Source: Azoarcus sp. (GTDB lineage: Bacteria > Pseudomonadota > Gammaproteobacteria > Burkholderiales > Rhodocyclaceae). From it: 64,000 bases of DNA. Shown here piece after piece: positions 55,229 to 64,000 of this stretch (position 1 is its first letter; each line of letters begins with the position of its first letter). The DNA is taken from contig JAUVVG010000008.1 of assembly GCA_030604735.1 (NCBI GenBank), forward strand, positions 1 through 64,000. The letters are read 5' to 3'. A program made the position numbers and the translations under genes. The notes beneath the pieces are model-generated. The model was not told the origin of the DNA, ran no database searches, and was given only the letters and a program-made list of their open reading frames with translations.

Positions 55229-57271
55229 TCAGGCCTCCGGAGGCGTCCCGTGCTGGTCGGCGCCGAACACCCGCTGGCGCAAACGGAACAATTCGTCTCG
55301 GGCCGCCGCCGCCTTCTCGAACTCGAGATTACGGGCATGCTCCTGCATTTCCTTCTCGAGTTTCTTGATCATCTTCGCCACCGCCTTCTCATCCAGGCTC
55401 ACGTAATCGGCACGCGACTCCTCGGCCACCGAGGCCTGCTTGACGTCGTCCCGGTCACCATAGACCCCGTCGATGATGTCCTTGATCCGCTTGCTCACGG
55501 TCCTGGGCACGATGCCGTGCTCGAGATTGAAGGCGATCTGCTTGTTGCGGCGACGCTCGGTCTCGTCGATCGCGGCCTTCATCGATCGGGTCATGTTATC
55601 CGCGTAAAGGATGGCGGTTCCGTGGATATGGCGTGCAGCCCGGCCAATGGTCTGAATCAGCGACCGCTCCGAGCGCAAAAAACCCTCCTTGTCGGCATCG
55701 AGAATCGCCACCAGCGACACCTCGGGTATGTCCAGGCCTTCGCGCAACAGGTTGATGCCGACCAGCACATCGAACTCGCCCAGGCGCAGATCGCGGATGA
55801 TCTCCACCCGCTCGACCGTGTCGATATCGGAATGCAGGTAGCGCACCCGCAAACCGCTCTCACCCAGATAATCGGTCAGGTCCTCGGCCATCCGCTTCGT
55901 CAGCGTGGTGACCAGCACCCGCTCTCCGGCCGCAATGCGCCGCTTGGCCTCGGCCAGCAGGTCGTCCACCTGGGTCATCGCCGGCCGCACTTCGATGGCC
56001 GGATCGATCAGACCGGTCGGGCGCACCACCTGCTCCACGATCTGCGCCTGATGCGCCTGCTCGTAAGCCGACGGCGTCGCCGACACGAACACGGTCTGCG
56101 GCATCAAGCGTTCGAACTCGTCGAACTTCAGCGGCCGGTTGTCTAGCGCCGACGGCAAGCGGAAACCGTAGTTGACCAGGTTCTCCTTGCGCGAGCGGTC
56201 GCCCTTGAACATGCCGCCGACCTGCGGAATCGACACATGCGACTCGTCGACGAAGAGCAAGGCATCCGGAGGAAGATAGTCGATCAAGGTCGGCGGCGGC
56301 TCGCCCGGCCCGCGCCCCGAGAGGTGGCGGGAGTAATTCTCGATGCCCTTGCAAAAACCCATCTCGTTGAGCATCTCCAGGTCGAAACGGGTCCGCTGCT
56401 CGATCCGCTGCGCCTCGACCAGCTTGTTCTCGCGCTGGAACAACGAGATCCGATCGCGCAGCTCGTCCTTGATCGCTTCGATTGCCTTCAGCACGGTTTC
56501 GCGGGGCGTCACGTAATGACTGGACGGATACACGGTGAAGCGTGCCAGTTTGTGCTTGAGATGCCCGGTCAGCGGGTCGAACAGGGTCAGGTGCTCGATC
56601 TCGTCGTCGAACATCTCGATGCGCACCGCCAGTTCGGCGTTCTCGGACGGAAACACATCGATCACGTCGCCCCGCACCCGGAACGTGCCGCGCCGGAAGT
56701 CGATGTCGGCTCGGGTGTACTGCATCGCGACCAGGCGCCGGATCAGGTCGCGATGCGCGATCCGCTCGCCCTCTCGCAGGTGCAGGATCATCGCGTGATA
56801 ATCGACCGGGTCACCGATACCGTAGATGCACGACACGGTCGCGACGATCACGACATCGCGCCGCTCCATCAGGCTCTTGGTCGCCGACAGCCGCATCTGC
56901 TCGATATGCTCGTTGATGCTCGAATCCTTCTCGATGAACAGGTCGCGCGAGGGCACATAGGCCTCGGGTTGGTAGTAATCGTAGTAGGAGACGAAGTACT
57001 CGACCGCGTTCTCGGGCAGGAACTCCCTGAACTCGGCGTACAGCTGCGCCGCCAGGGTCTTGTTCGGCGCCAACACCAGCGCCGGACGGCCGCAGCGCGC
57101 GATCACGTTGGCCATGGTGTAGGTCTTGCCCGAGCCGGTCACGCCGAGCAGGGTCTGGAACATCAGGCCGTCGCCGATGCCCTCGGTCAGTTTCTCGATC
57201 GCGGCCGGCTGGTCGCCCGCCGGTTCGAAAGGTTGATGCAGCTTGAACGGGCTGTCCGGAAAACGGATCAT
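55229..57271 (-). CDS. uvrB: Excinuclease ABC subunit B
   Basis: A 680-residue damage-verifying helicase-like protein. The Walker A motif is GVTGSGKT, and the beta-hairpin region [12 protein letters not shown] that inserts between the strands is intact, as are the DESHV box and helicase motif VI (QTIGRAARH). The C-terminal UVR motif ([20 protein letters not shown]) binds UvrC. I take the start at 57271 (GGAGG ten bases upstream, beginning [15 protein letters not shown]); ATG at 57298 and 57343 are alternatives. It is divergent from the aminotransferase. Confidence 0.96.
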   Translation of the reverse strand: MIRFPDSPFKLHQPFEPAGDQPAAIEKLTEGIGDGLMFQTLLGVTGSGKTYTMANVIARCGRPALVLAPNKTLAAQLYAEFREFLPENAVEYFVSYYDYYQPEAYVPSRDLFIEKDSSINEHIEQMRLSATKSLMERRDVVIVATVSCIYGIGDPVDYHAMILHLREGERIAHRDLIRRLVAMQYTRADIDFRRGTFRVRGDVIDVFPSENAELAVRIEMFDDEIEHLTLFDPLTGHLKHKLARFTVYPSSHYVTPRETVLKAIEAIKDELRDRISLFQRENKLVEAQRIEQRTRFDLEMLNEMGFCKGIENYSRHLSGRGPGEPPPTLIDYLPPDALLFVDESHVSIPQVGGMFKGDRSRKENLVNYGFRLPSALDNRPLKFDEFERLMPQTVFVSATPSAYEQAHQAQIVEQVVRPTGLIDPAIEVRPAMTQVDDLLAEAKRRIAAGERVLVTTLTKRMAEDLTDYLGESGLRVRYLHSDIDTVERVEIIRDLRLGEFDVLVGINLLREGLDIPEVSLVAILDADKEGFLRSERSLIQTIGRAARHIHGTAILYADNMTRSMKAAIDETERRRNKQIAFNLEHGIVPRTVSKRIKDIIDGVYGDRDDVKQASVAEESRADYVSLDEKAVAKMIKKLEKEMQEHARNLEFEKAAAARDELFRLRQRVFGADQHGTPPEA

Positions 57272-57491
57272 GCTTGCGCTGCCTCCAGGGCTTGTCATGC
57301 TAGAATTTCCAGTTGTTTCGGGTCGGCCCTGCCCATCAGCCACGCCGCGATGAGCCGGTCCGGATCCGAATTATTTCTCAAATCGCAGTTGTTTCCCATA
57401 TCGCAGCGCCAGGCGCGGCAGGATGGACCGGGCACCCGGAGCGTGGTTCCCGATGGTCCTGCCACCGTCAGCGTCTCACACTGGAGTTGAA

Positions 57492-58700
57492 ATGTCCGCC
57501 TCGATCTTCGCCAACGTCGAAATGGCCCCACGTGATCCTATCCTGGGTCTGACCGAAGCCTTCAATGCCGACAGCCGTGCCGACAAGGTGAATCTCGGCG
57601 TCGGCGTCTATTACGACGACAAGGGCAAGGTACCACTGCTCGCAGCGGTCAAGACGGCGGAAAAAGCCCGCGTGGAGGCCTGCCCGCCCCGCAGCTACCA
57701 GCCGATCGAAGGTCCGGCCGCCTACACCAGCGCGGTGCAGAATCTGCTTTTCGGCAGCGACTCCGAACTGGTCTCGTCCGGCAAGGTCGTCACCTCGCAG
57801 GCGCTCGGCGGCACCGGCGCACTCAAGAACGGCGCCGACTTCCTCAAGAAGCTGCTGCCCGAAGCGAGCGTCTACATCTCCGATCCGAGTTGGGAGAACC
57901 ACCGCGCACTGTTCGAGAACGCCGGTTTCAAGGTCGACACCTACCCGTACTACGACGCCACCACCCGCGGCGTCAACTTCCCGGCCATGAAGGCGGCGCT
58001 CGAAGCCCTGCCTGCCGGCACCATCGTCGTGCTGCACGCCTGCTGCCACAACCCGACCGGCGCCGACCTCAACGAAGCCCAGTGGGGTGACGTAGTCGAG
58101 GCCTGCCGTGCCCGCGACCTGGTGCCCTTCCTCGATATTGCCTACCAGGGCTTCGCCGACGGCATCGAGCCGGACGCCGCCGCTGTGCGGATGTTTGCCG
58201 CCAGCGGCCTGCAGTTCTTCGTTTCCAGCTCGTTTTCCAAGTCGTTCTCGCTCTACGGAGAACGGGTCGGCGCGCTCTCCATCGTCACCGAAAGCAAGGA
58301 AGAGTCGGCACGCGTGCTGTCCCAGCTCAAGCGGGTCATCCGCACCAACTACTCCAACCCGCCCAGCCATGGCGGCGCGGTCGTCGCGGCGGTGCTGAAC
58401 TCAGCCGAGCTGCGCCAGATGTGGGAAGATGAACTGGGCCAGATGCGTAACCGCATTCGCGACATGCGGGTCGCGCTGGTCGAGAAGCTCAAGGCCGCCG
58501 GCGTCGAACAGGACTTCTCCTTCATCACCGCCCAGCGCGGCATGTTCTCCTACACCGGCCTGAGTGTCGCGCAAGTCGATCGCCTGCGCGAGGACTACGG
58601 CATCTACGCCATCTCGACCGGCCGCATCTGCATCGCCGCGCTCAACACCGGCAACATCGACCGCGTCGCCGCCGCAGTCGCCGCGGTGGTCAAGGCCTGA
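57492..58700 (+). CDS. tyrB: Aspartate/aromatic aminotransferase (class I)
   Basis: A 402-residue PLP aminotransferase of the AspC/TyrB type, interconverting aspartate or aromatic amino acids and 2-oxoglutarate. The PLP lysine is in SSSFSKSFSLYGERVG, and the substrate-binding Arg region (GRICIAALN) and the NPTGADL motif are present. It is the closely related Asp/Tyr group Ia, and choosing between TyrB and AspC by eye is uncertain. The start at 57492 has GGAG six bases upstream. Its gene precedes the tRNA-Asn cluster. Confidence 0.9.
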   Translation: MSASIFANVEMAPRDPILGLTEAFNADSRADKVNLGVGVYYDDKGKVPLLAAVKTAEKARVEACPPRSYQPIEGPAAYTSAVQNLLFGSDSELVSSGKVVTSQALGGTGALKNGADFLKKLLPEASVYISDPSWENHRALFENAGFKVDTYPYYDATTRGVNFPAMKAALEALPAGTIVVLHACCHNPTGADLNEAQWGDVVEACRARDLVPFLDIAYQGFADGIEPDAAAVRMFAASGLQFFVSSSFSKSFSLYGERVGALSIVTESKEESARVLSQLKRVIRTNYSNPPSHGGAVVAAVLNSAELRQMWEDELGQMRNRIRDMRVALVEKLKAAGVEQDFSFITAQRGMFSYTGLSVAQVDRLREDYGIYAISTGRICIAALNTGNIDRVAAAVAAVVKA

Positions 58701-58750
58701 GCCAGTCACGAGAGGCCCGATCCGTTCGCACTGACCGGTTCGTTTAGACC

Positions 58751-58779
58751 TTGACGCCCTGCCGCGCATTGCCTAAAAT
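58751..58779 (+). promoter_or_regulatory. Sigma-70 promoter of the tRNA-Asn pair
   Basis: TTGACG (58751-58756), 17-base spacer and TAAAAT (58774-58779). A GC-rich discriminator (GCGCGG) follows, as in stringently controlled stable-RNA promoters. The tRNA begins 13 bases later. Confidence 0.8.
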
Positions 58780-58791
58780 GCGCGGCTCAAT

Positions 58792-58867
58792 TCCTCGATA
58801 GCTCAGTTGGTAGAGCAACGGACTGTTAATCCGCAGGTCGCTGGTTCGAGCCCAGCTCGAGGAGCCA
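58792..58867 (+). tRNA. tRNA-Asn (GTT), copy 1
   Basis: A 76-base tRNA with encoded CCA. The acceptor stem pairs TCCTCGA with TCGAGGA; the anticodon loop CTGTTAA reads GTT and the T-loop GTTCGAGCC is normal. Confidence 0.97.
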
Positions 58868-58922
58868 AATTCAGGCGAGTCATCTATCTTCAAACGAAAA
58901 ATGACTCGACCCACCCGGTAAT

Positions 58923-58998
58923 TCCCCGATAGCTCAGTTGGTAGAGCACCGGACTGTTAATCCGTTTGTCGCTGGTTCGAGCCCAGCTCGGGGAGCCA
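58923..58998 (+). tRNA. tRNA-Asn (GTT), copy 2
   Basis: A 76-base tRNA with encoded CCA and anticodon GTT. It differs from copy 1 in the acceptor stem (TCCCCGA/TCGGGGA), one D-arm base and the variable region. A CGAGTCA/TGACTCG inverted repeat (58876-58882 and 58902-58908) lies in the 55-base spacer and may help processing. Confidence 0.97.
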
Positions 58999-59011
58999 CA
59001 CAGCAAGCATG

Positions 59012-59038
59012 AATGCCATCCGCAGGGGTGGCATTTTT
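59012..59038 (+). terminator. Intrinsic terminator of the tRNA-Asn operon
   Basis: A 10-bp stem AATGCCATCC/GGGTGGCATT (one G-T pair) with loop GCAG, then T-rich sequence to 59038. Confidence 0.92.
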
Positions 59039-59254
59039 GCGTTCACGGCGCTGAGAAACCGGGCTCAGGCGGGTTTTTGTGGGGCGAGGGTGATGATACT
59101 GCCCGATGGCCGGTTGGCCGAACTGGGGTGCTGTTGGGAGACTGGGGCGTTCTTCGAGAGCGATAACGGGAGGTTCCACCTCAACCGTTAGATTCGCTCC
59201 ATATTTGCATGCGAGCTTACGAAGGCGATGGTGCGATCGGAGGCTGTCGGCCTC

Positions 59255-59581
59255 CTATGCACTTGGTTCATCTGAGAAGTCTTCCCTAAAACGTTCGATC
59301 TGGTGCATGCGCTCGTGAAGAATGGTCACGATACCGATGTCGCCGTTAGACAAACGCCGCCAGTACACGAAGTGCCGCTCGTAGCGAAAGTAGAAGCCTT
59401 CAACGCCGAACTCGGCCGGCACCGGTCTGGACGCCACTCCATGCGTGTCGATCCGTTCAAACGCATCGAACAGCCCGGTAATGTAGTGCTTGGCTTGCGC
59501 TTCACCCCAGCGTTCGCGCGTGTAGCGGTAAATCTCATCCAGACGCCAGGACGCCGGCTCCTGAATCCGTACAGCGGGCAT
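59255..59581 (-). CDS. ParE/RelE-superfamily toxin
   Basis: A 108-residue toxin-like protein. The family pattern WRLDEIYRYTRERWGEAQAKHY, then FVYWRRLSNGDIGIVTILHERMHQIER fits the ParE branch, which poisons DNA gyrase in studied cases. The C-terminal Arg/Glu-rich end is usual. It follows its antitoxin gene by three bases on the same strand, the standard layout. No RelE-type catalytic set is clearly seen. Confidence 0.86.
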   Translation of the reverse strand: MPAVRIQEPASWRLDEIYRYTRERWGEAQAKHYITGLFDAFERIDTHGVASRPVPAEFGVEGFYFRYERHFVYWRRLSNGDIGIVTILHERMHQIERFREDFSDEPSA

Positions 59582-59584
59582 AGT

Positions 59585-59845
59585 TCAAGCTTGCTCAGCG
59601 TTGCGGGCGAACACATCCGCTGCGGTCAAAGGCCGATAGGCCGACTCCGGGGCGGCAAAGGCTTGAGCCAGTTCCGCCTTTAGCCGATCGAATGCTTGTT
59701 CCTCCTTGCGCTCCATGTCGCGCCGAATCAGGTCACGCACGTACTCACTGACGTTTTCGTAAGCACCGTCTTGCTGCACATTGGTAGCTACAAACTCAGC
59801 GAGCGTTGGGTTCAATCGAACGGTCATGGTGGTGGTTTGTGACAT
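59585..59845 (-). CDS. ParD-like ribbon-helix-helix antitoxin
   Basis: An 86-residue antitoxin. The N-terminal ribbon-helix-helix (MTVRLNPTLAEFVATNV, then YENVSEYVRDLIRRDMER) binds DNA as a dimer; the C-terminal tail (AFAAPESAYRPLTAADVF) would wrap the toxin. It heads the operon and probably represses its own promoter through the palindrome at 59883-59892. Confidence 0.9.
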   Translation of the reverse strand: MSQTTTMTVRLNPTLAEFVATNVQQDGAYENVSEYVRDLIRRDMERKEEQAFDRLKAELAQAFAAPESAYRPLTAADVFARNAEQA

Positions 59846-59882
59846 GGCGATCTCCGGAATTGACTTGCCGTATTCACCTTAA

Positions 59883-59892
59883 TCAATATTGA
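59883..59892. promoter_or_regulatory. Candidate ParD operator
   Basis: Perfect palindrome TCAATATTGA about 40 bases upstream of the antitoxin start, in an AT-rich stretch that also contains TTGTCT and GAATAC at 17-base spacing (minus strand). The placement fits autoregulation. Confidence 0.45.
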
Positions 59893-60301
59893 AGACAATC
59901 ACAAGCGACTGTTGTTGCATAGCCCTGCTGACGCGCCCAGACGAGTATGTCGAGGTCCGGGTGACCCTTCCCGGTGGGGGTTCGTCGCAGGAGTACCCCC
60001 ATACCGGGCCTACCTTCGTAAATAAGCCCGCGCGGGCAGGGCTCTTACCGATTGTCGTCTCAGGGCGTGCGTGATCCACGGGAACCTGGACGGTGATTCG
60101 ACGGCAAGCTGGTCGGACACGGAGTGGCGCTCCTCGCCGGACCGGAGACATTGAGCGAGCCAAAGAGCCCGCGCCACACCGTGACCCGAACCGGCCGGGT
60201 GATGCAACAAGGGAATACCACCCGCCTACCGCCCCGACCTGAGACACTGACTCCGGCGCCGATGTCGCGCCAAACCCGTCAAACGACCGGAGGAGACTGT
60301 C
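59893..60301. other. Intergenic region before the DJ-1/PfpI gene
   Basis: About 410 bases with no recognised gene. A short open frame (59889-60074) and a 12-bp palindrome GCCCGCGCGGGC (60026-60037) are present, but nothing is supported beyond the toxin-antitoxin promoter at the left end and an AGGAG before the DJ-1/PfpI start at the right. Confidence 0.35.
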
Positions 60302-60880
60302 ATGTCCAAGAGAATCCTGATGCTTTGCGGCGACTACTGCGAAGACTACGAAACCATGGTGCCGTTCCAGGCGCTGCTTGCGGTCGGTCACAGCGTGGAT
60401 GCGGTCTGTCCCGACAAGAAGGCCGGCGAGACCATTGCGACCGCGATCCACGATTTCGAGGGTGATCAGACCTATAGCGAAAAGCGTGGACACAACTTCA
60501 GCCTTAACGCGACGTTCGCCGACGTCGATCCGGAGCGCTACGACGCACTCGTCATCCCCGGCGGACGCGGCCCGGAATACCTGCGCATGAACAGCCGGGT
60601 GGTGGAAATCGTGCGCCACTTCTTCCGCGAGAACAAACCGGTCGCAGCGATCTGCCACGGTGCGCAACTTCTCGCCGGGGCCCGCGTTCTCGAAGGCCGC
60701 ACATGCTCGGCCTATCCGGCCTGCCGTGCCGAGGTCGAACTCGCAGGCGGTACCTATGCCGAGATCCCGATCGACGGCGCGGTCACCGACGGAAACCTGG
60801 TCAGCGCGCCCGCCTGGCCGGCGCATCCGGCCTGGATTGCACAGTTCCTGACGCTGCTGGGAACGCGCATCACCCACTGA
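60302..60880 (+). CDS. DJ-1/PfpI family protein
   Basis: A 192-residue protein of the DJ-1/PfpI (class I glutamine amidotransferase-like) superfamily. The nucleophile-elbow Cys is Cys118 ([14 protein letters not shown]), and the acidic partner lies in GDYCEDYE near the N-terminus. Members act as glyoxalases, deglycases, chaperones or proteases in various reports; the exact role is not set by sequence. GGAGGAG lies before the ATG. Confidence 0.86.
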   Translation: MSKRILMLCGDYCEDYETMVPFQALLAVGHSVDAVCPDKKAGETIATAIHDFEGDQTYSEKRGHNFSLNATFADVDPERYDALVIPGGRGPEYLRMNSRVVEIVRHFFRENKPVAAICHGAQLLAGARVLEGRTCSAYPACRAEVELAGGTYAEIPIDGAVTDGNLVSAPAWPAHPAWIAQFLTLLGTRITH

Positions 60881-61001
60881 GCGCGAGCCCGACCGCCCTG
60901 AAGCGGCCTTGCGGCGAACGGACATTTTGTGCGCCGACACGCCCGTGGGCGACTAAACTTCAGATCCAGGGGCCGAAATACGGCTCCCGGAGGAGGAGAA
61001 C

Positions 61002-61385
61002 ATGTGTCAGATTTTCATCAGCGCCGACCCCGAGCTGTACGCCGCGCGCACGCGGTCGATCCGGCTTCACGGCGTCGCCACCAGCATACGGCTCGAGAAC
61101 CTGTTCTGGGACGTTCTCAAGGAGATCGGAGACCGCGACGGTCTGAGCGTGCCGCAGTTGGTCGGCAAGCTCCACGACGAGTTGAACGATGCCGGGGCGT
61201 TTTCGGACAATGCCAATTTCACGTCGTTTCTGAGGGTCTCGTGCGCCCGCTTCATGCAACTGCAATTGTCGGGGCGAATTCCTGCTGACAAGTCGGTCCC
61301 GATTCGCAGCCTGGATGCGGACTGGGTTCTGCATGGGCAACGCAGGCCCGAAAACGCCCCAATCGGTACGCGGTGCCTGACCTGA
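61002..61385 (+). CDS. Ribbon-helix-helix domain protein (RHH_4)
   Basis: A 127-residue protein with the RHH_4 pattern (RTRSIRLHGVATSIRLENLF, then WDVLKEIGDRDGLSVPQLVGKLHDEL) at about 17-66. The domain is found in small proteobacterial proteins, often encoded near transport or sulfotransferase genes; its DNA target is unknown. GGAGGAGG lies upstream of the ATG. The Cys at residue 2 is unusual at the N-terminus, but the start is well supported. Confidence 0.8.
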   Translation: MCQIFISADPELYAARTRSIRLHGVATSIRLENLFWDVLKEIGDRDGLSVPQLVGKLHDELNDAGAFSDNANFTSFLRVSCARFMQLQLSGRIPADKSVPIRSLDADWVLHGQRRPENAPIGTRCLT

Positions 61386-61585
61386 ACGCACGCCGTCAGC
61401 ATCCGGTGCTCTTCTTTGCAGCCCGCAATGCATTCCTGTTGTTTCGCGTTCTTCCGCTCAGCCGATGCCCGCGTGAGACCCGGAGCACTCGGCCTGTCCG
61501 ACATTGATGTGCAGCGGATGGTGGATGAACTTCGTTAAACGGGTTGTCTTTGACACCAGTACGCTCGTCAGTGCAGCGCTTCGAC

Positions 61586-64000
61586 CTACGGCTGCCAGCG
61601 CAGATCCAGCGTAAAGGGAAACTTCGGATTCAGTGGTTCGGCCTCGACTTCCATCGGCCCCGGCGTATGACCGTGCGACCAGAAACGCGCAAAGCGCCGC
61701 GCCTCGGCCTCGTTGGCGTTGACCGGGAAGGTGTCGTAGCTGCGTCCGCCCGGGTGCGATACATGGTAGATACACCCGCCGATCGACTTGCCGGTCCAGC
61801 TGTCGACGATGTCGAAAGTCAGCGGCGCGTGCACGCCTATGGTCGGGTGCAGTCCGGACGGCGGACTCCAGGCACGGTAGCGCACGCCGGCGACGTACTC
61901 GCCATGCGTACCGGTCGGATGCAGCGGCACCGCGCGGCCATTGCAGGCGATGATGTGACGGCCGTCGGTGAGGCCGCGAACGCGGACCTGCAAGCGCTCG
62001 ACCGAGGAGTCGACATAGCGCGCCGTACCGCCCGCGCTCATCTCCTCGCCCAGCACGTTCCAGGGTTCGATGGCCTGACGCAGCTCGAGTTCGACCCCTT
62101 CGTACACCACCGTCCCGTAGCGCGGGAAGCGGAACTCGATGAAGGGCTCGAACCAGCTTTCGTCGAAGGCGTAACCGGCCTGCTGCAGGTCGCGCGCGAC
62201 ATCACGGATGTCCTGTGCGACGAAGTGCGGCAGCATCCAGCGGTCGTGCAACTGGGTGCCCCAATGCACCAGCTTGCCGCGCCAGGGCGCTCGCCAGAAA
62301 CGCGCCACCAGGGCGCGTAACAACACCATCTGACACAGATTCATCTGCGCATGCGGCGGCATCTCGAAAGCACGGAACTCGACCAGGCCGAGCCGACCGG
62401 TGGGACCATCGGGCGAGTACAGCTTGTCGATCGAGAACTCTGCGCGGTGCGTATTGCCGGTCAGATCCACGAGCAGGTTGCGCAGCAGTCGATCGACCAG
62501 CCAGGGACGCTTGCTCTCCTCGGCCTCGGGCAAGACCTTGTCCATCTGCTGGAAAGCGATGGCCAGTTCGTACAGGTTGTCGTCGCGCGCCTCGTCCGCG
62601 CGCGGGGCCTGGCTGGTCGGGCCGATAAAGGTGCCTGAGAACAGATACGACAGCGCCGGGTGGTTCTGCCAGTAGGTGATCAGGCTCTTGAGCACATCGG
62701 GCCGGCGCAGCCACAGGCTGTCGGCGGGGGTCGCACCGCCTAGCGTGACATGGTTACCGCCGCCGGTGCCGGTGTGGCGACCATCGAGCATGAACTTCTC
62801 GGTGCCCAGCCGGGACAAACGCGCCTCTTCGTACAACACATGGGTGTTGGTCACCAGCTCGCGCCAGCTTGACGCCGGATGCACATTCACCTCGATCACA
62901 CCCGGATCGGGCGTCACCGCCAGCAGACGCACACGCGGATCGCGCGGCGGGGTGTAGCCCTCGAGCTGGAGCGGCATCTTCAGCGCGGCGGCGGTTTCCT
63001 CCACCGCCGCGACCAGCGCGAGATAGTCCTCCAGCCTCACCACCGGCGGCAGGAATACGTTGAGTCGACCCTGGCGTACTTCCACGCAAAGCGCGGTGTG
63101 TATCACCTCGCGCGCCTCGGGATCATCGGCCGGCGGCGCCTCGGACTGACCCCGCTTCGAAACCGGATCACCGAGCTCGCCGCGCGGCTCCAGCGGATCG
63201 ACCGGGAAATCCGGCTCCTTGTCTTCCGGCAGCACCCACGGCAGCGAGTCGAGCGGTAGCCGGAGTCCGGCAGGCGAATCCCCCGACACCAGGTACAACT
63301 GCTCGCGCCGCAACGGCCAACGGCTGGAGCGCCAGGTAGTCGGGCCGGGTTTGGGCGCTGATTTCTTGCGTGACCCGACCGGTCCCTCGACCGGCTTGAG
63401 CGGCAGCACGAAGGCCACCGGCTCGGTCAGCCCCCGCTGGAGCTGGCGTGCCAGACGCCGACGATCATCGGAGTCCTTCACACTGGCTTTCAGCGGATCG
63501 AGATTGATCGGAAGGCGCTGTTCTTCGTGCAGCGAGGCCCACACATCCTCGTAGGCGGTGATGACGTAATCGGGATGCACGCCGATGCGCTCGGCCAGTG
63601 CGGTGCAAAAACGCTTCGCCGCATCGATATCGAAACCGTACTCGACGTCGTCGCGGGCAATCAGGGCCGCATCGCGCCAGATCGGCGTGCCATCGACCCG
63701 CCAGTAGATGCCCAGCGCCCAGCGCGGCAGCGGCTCGCCCGGATACCACTTGCCCTGCCCGATGTGCAGCATGCCGCCCGGCGCAAAACGGGCCATCAGT
63801 CGCGAAGTGATCTGGCCGGCCAGTTCGCGTTTCTTCGGCGACAGCGCGGTGTAGTTCCACTCCGGCCCGTCCATGTCGTCGATGGAGACGAAAGTCGGTT
63901 CCCCACCGTGGGTCAGGCGTACGTCGCTCGCGACAAGTTCCTTGTCGACCTGCTCACCCAGGGCGTCGATGGCCTTCCACTGGGCTTCGGTGAACGGCTT
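61586..64000 (-). CDS. DUF2126/transglutaminase-like protein, partial (5' end beyond window)
   Basis: The visible 804 residues are the C-terminal part of a large protein. The frame is open to the right edge, and residues before the ATG at 63874 (for example [18 protein letters not shown]) continue the family sequence, so that ATG is not the start. The DUF2126 region is recognisable ([19 protein letters not shown], then [16 protein letters not shown] and [20 protein letters not shown]). Full-length members carry an N-terminal transglutaminase-like domain and lie beside alpha-E and circularly permuted ATP-grasp genes, which would be outside this window. Confidence 0.87.
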   Translation of the reverse strand, partial: KPFTEAQWKAIDALGEQVDKELVASDVRLTHGGEPTFVSIDDMDGPEWNYTALSPKKRELAGQITSRLMARFAPGGMLHIGQGKWYPGEPLPRWALGIYWRVDGTPIWRDAALIARDDVEYGFDIDAAKRFCTALAERIGVHPDYVITAYEDVWASLHEEQRLPINLDPLKASVKDSDDRRRLARQLQRGLTEPVAFVLPLKPVEGPVGSRKKSAPKPGPTTWRSSRWPLRREQLYLVSGDSPAGLRLPLDSLPWVLPEDKEPDFPVDPLEPRGELGDPVSKRGQSEAPPADDPEAREVIHTALCVEVRQGRLNVFLPPVVRLEDYLALVAAVEETAAALKMPLQLEGYTPPRDPRVRLLAVTPDPGVIEVNVHPASSWRELVTNTHVLYEEARLSRLGTEKFMLDGRHTGTGGGNHVTLGGATPADSLWLRRPDVLKSLITYWQNHPALSYLFSGTFIGPTSQAPRADEARDDNLYELAIAFQQMDKVLPEAEESKRPWLVDRLLRNLLVDLTGNTHRAEFSIDKLYSPDGPTGRLGLVEFRAFEMPPHAQMNLCQMVLLRALVARFWRAPWRGKLVHWGTQLHDRWMLPHFVAQDIRDVARDLQQAGYAFDESWFEPFIEFRFPRYGTVVYEGVELELRQAIEPWNVLGEEMSAGGTARYVDSSVERLQVRVRGLTDGRHIIACNGRAVPLHPTGTHGEYVAGVRYRAWSPPSGLHPTIGVHAPLTFDIVDSWTGKSIGGCIYHVSHPGGRSYDTFPVNANEAEARRFARFWSHGHTPGPMEVEAEPLNPKFPFTLDLRWQP

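Noticed and set aside
58792-59845. tRNA-Asn-targeted island containing the toxin-antitoxin pair
   Set aside because: No direct repeat of a tRNA-Asn 3' end was found downstream within the window, so no island boundary can be claimed.

Overview
The window is a GC-rich proteobacterial chromosome segment, most likely from a betaproteobacterium (Rhodocyclales or a neighbour). The basis is gene order, not a database match. On the minus strand the order yceD-rpmF-plsX-fabH-fabD-fabG-acpP-fabF is followed by nadB/rpoE-rseA-rseB-rseC-mucD and then lepA-lepB-DUF4845-rnc-era-recO-pdxJ-acpS-nagZ-uvrC-pgsA. On the other flank lie maf, a tetrapyrrole-methylase-type methyltransferase, a Rieske protein, a HAD phosphatase, rluC and rne. 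A phasin at the left edge suggests polyhydroxyalkanoate storage.

Layout. 0.3-13.2 kb: phasin; a PAS histidine kinase/NarL-type regulator pair; a PAS-GGDEF diguanylate cyclase; then metabolic genes (YchJ family, ketopantoate reductase, GhrA-like reductase, exported intradiol dioxygenase, RidA-like protein, old yellow enzyme, DUF1178 protein, AlkP-superfamily phosphodiesterase). 13.3-24.3 kb: an apparent genomic island bounded by a perfect 47-bp direct repeat of the 3' part of tRNA-Cys(GCA). It carries a MocR regulator, an orphan ccoG, a LysR regulator divergent from a 2-hydroxyacid dehydrogenase, an RraA-like aldolase and a complete tripartite tricarboxylate transporter (tctCBA), plus a broken AEC transporter gene. 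No integrase is seen. 24.3-47.5 kb: core housekeeping operons (tRNA-Gly/Cys, lipid synthesis, DNA repair, translation, sigma-E envelope stress, NAD and fatty acid synthesis). 47.6-58.7 kb: maf, RNase E and its flanking genes, LMW phosphatase, uvrB and an aromatic/aspartate aminotransferase. 58.8-64 kb: two tRNA-Asn genes, a ParDE-type toxin-antitoxin pair, a DJ-1/PfpI protein, a ribbon-helix-helix protein and the C-terminal part of a DUF2126 protein that runs off the right edge.

How the genes work together. The sigma-E block encodes the sigma factor, its anti-sigma factor, the RseB-type modulator and the periplasmic protease; most genes overlap by ATGA, so they are probably translationally coupled. 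The fab block encodes nearly the whole fatty acid initiation/elongation set. In the island, the LysR-dehydrogenase-aldolase-TctCBA cluster reads as one catabolic module that would bind and import a small hydroxy-carboxylate, oxidise it and cleave it to pyruvate. This module and its tRNA-Cys insertion are the most novel-looking parts of the window. Several regulatory sites are visible: strong sigma-70-like promoters for rpoE, yceD-rpmF and the tRNA-Asn pair, six intrinsic terminators, and a long rne leader.
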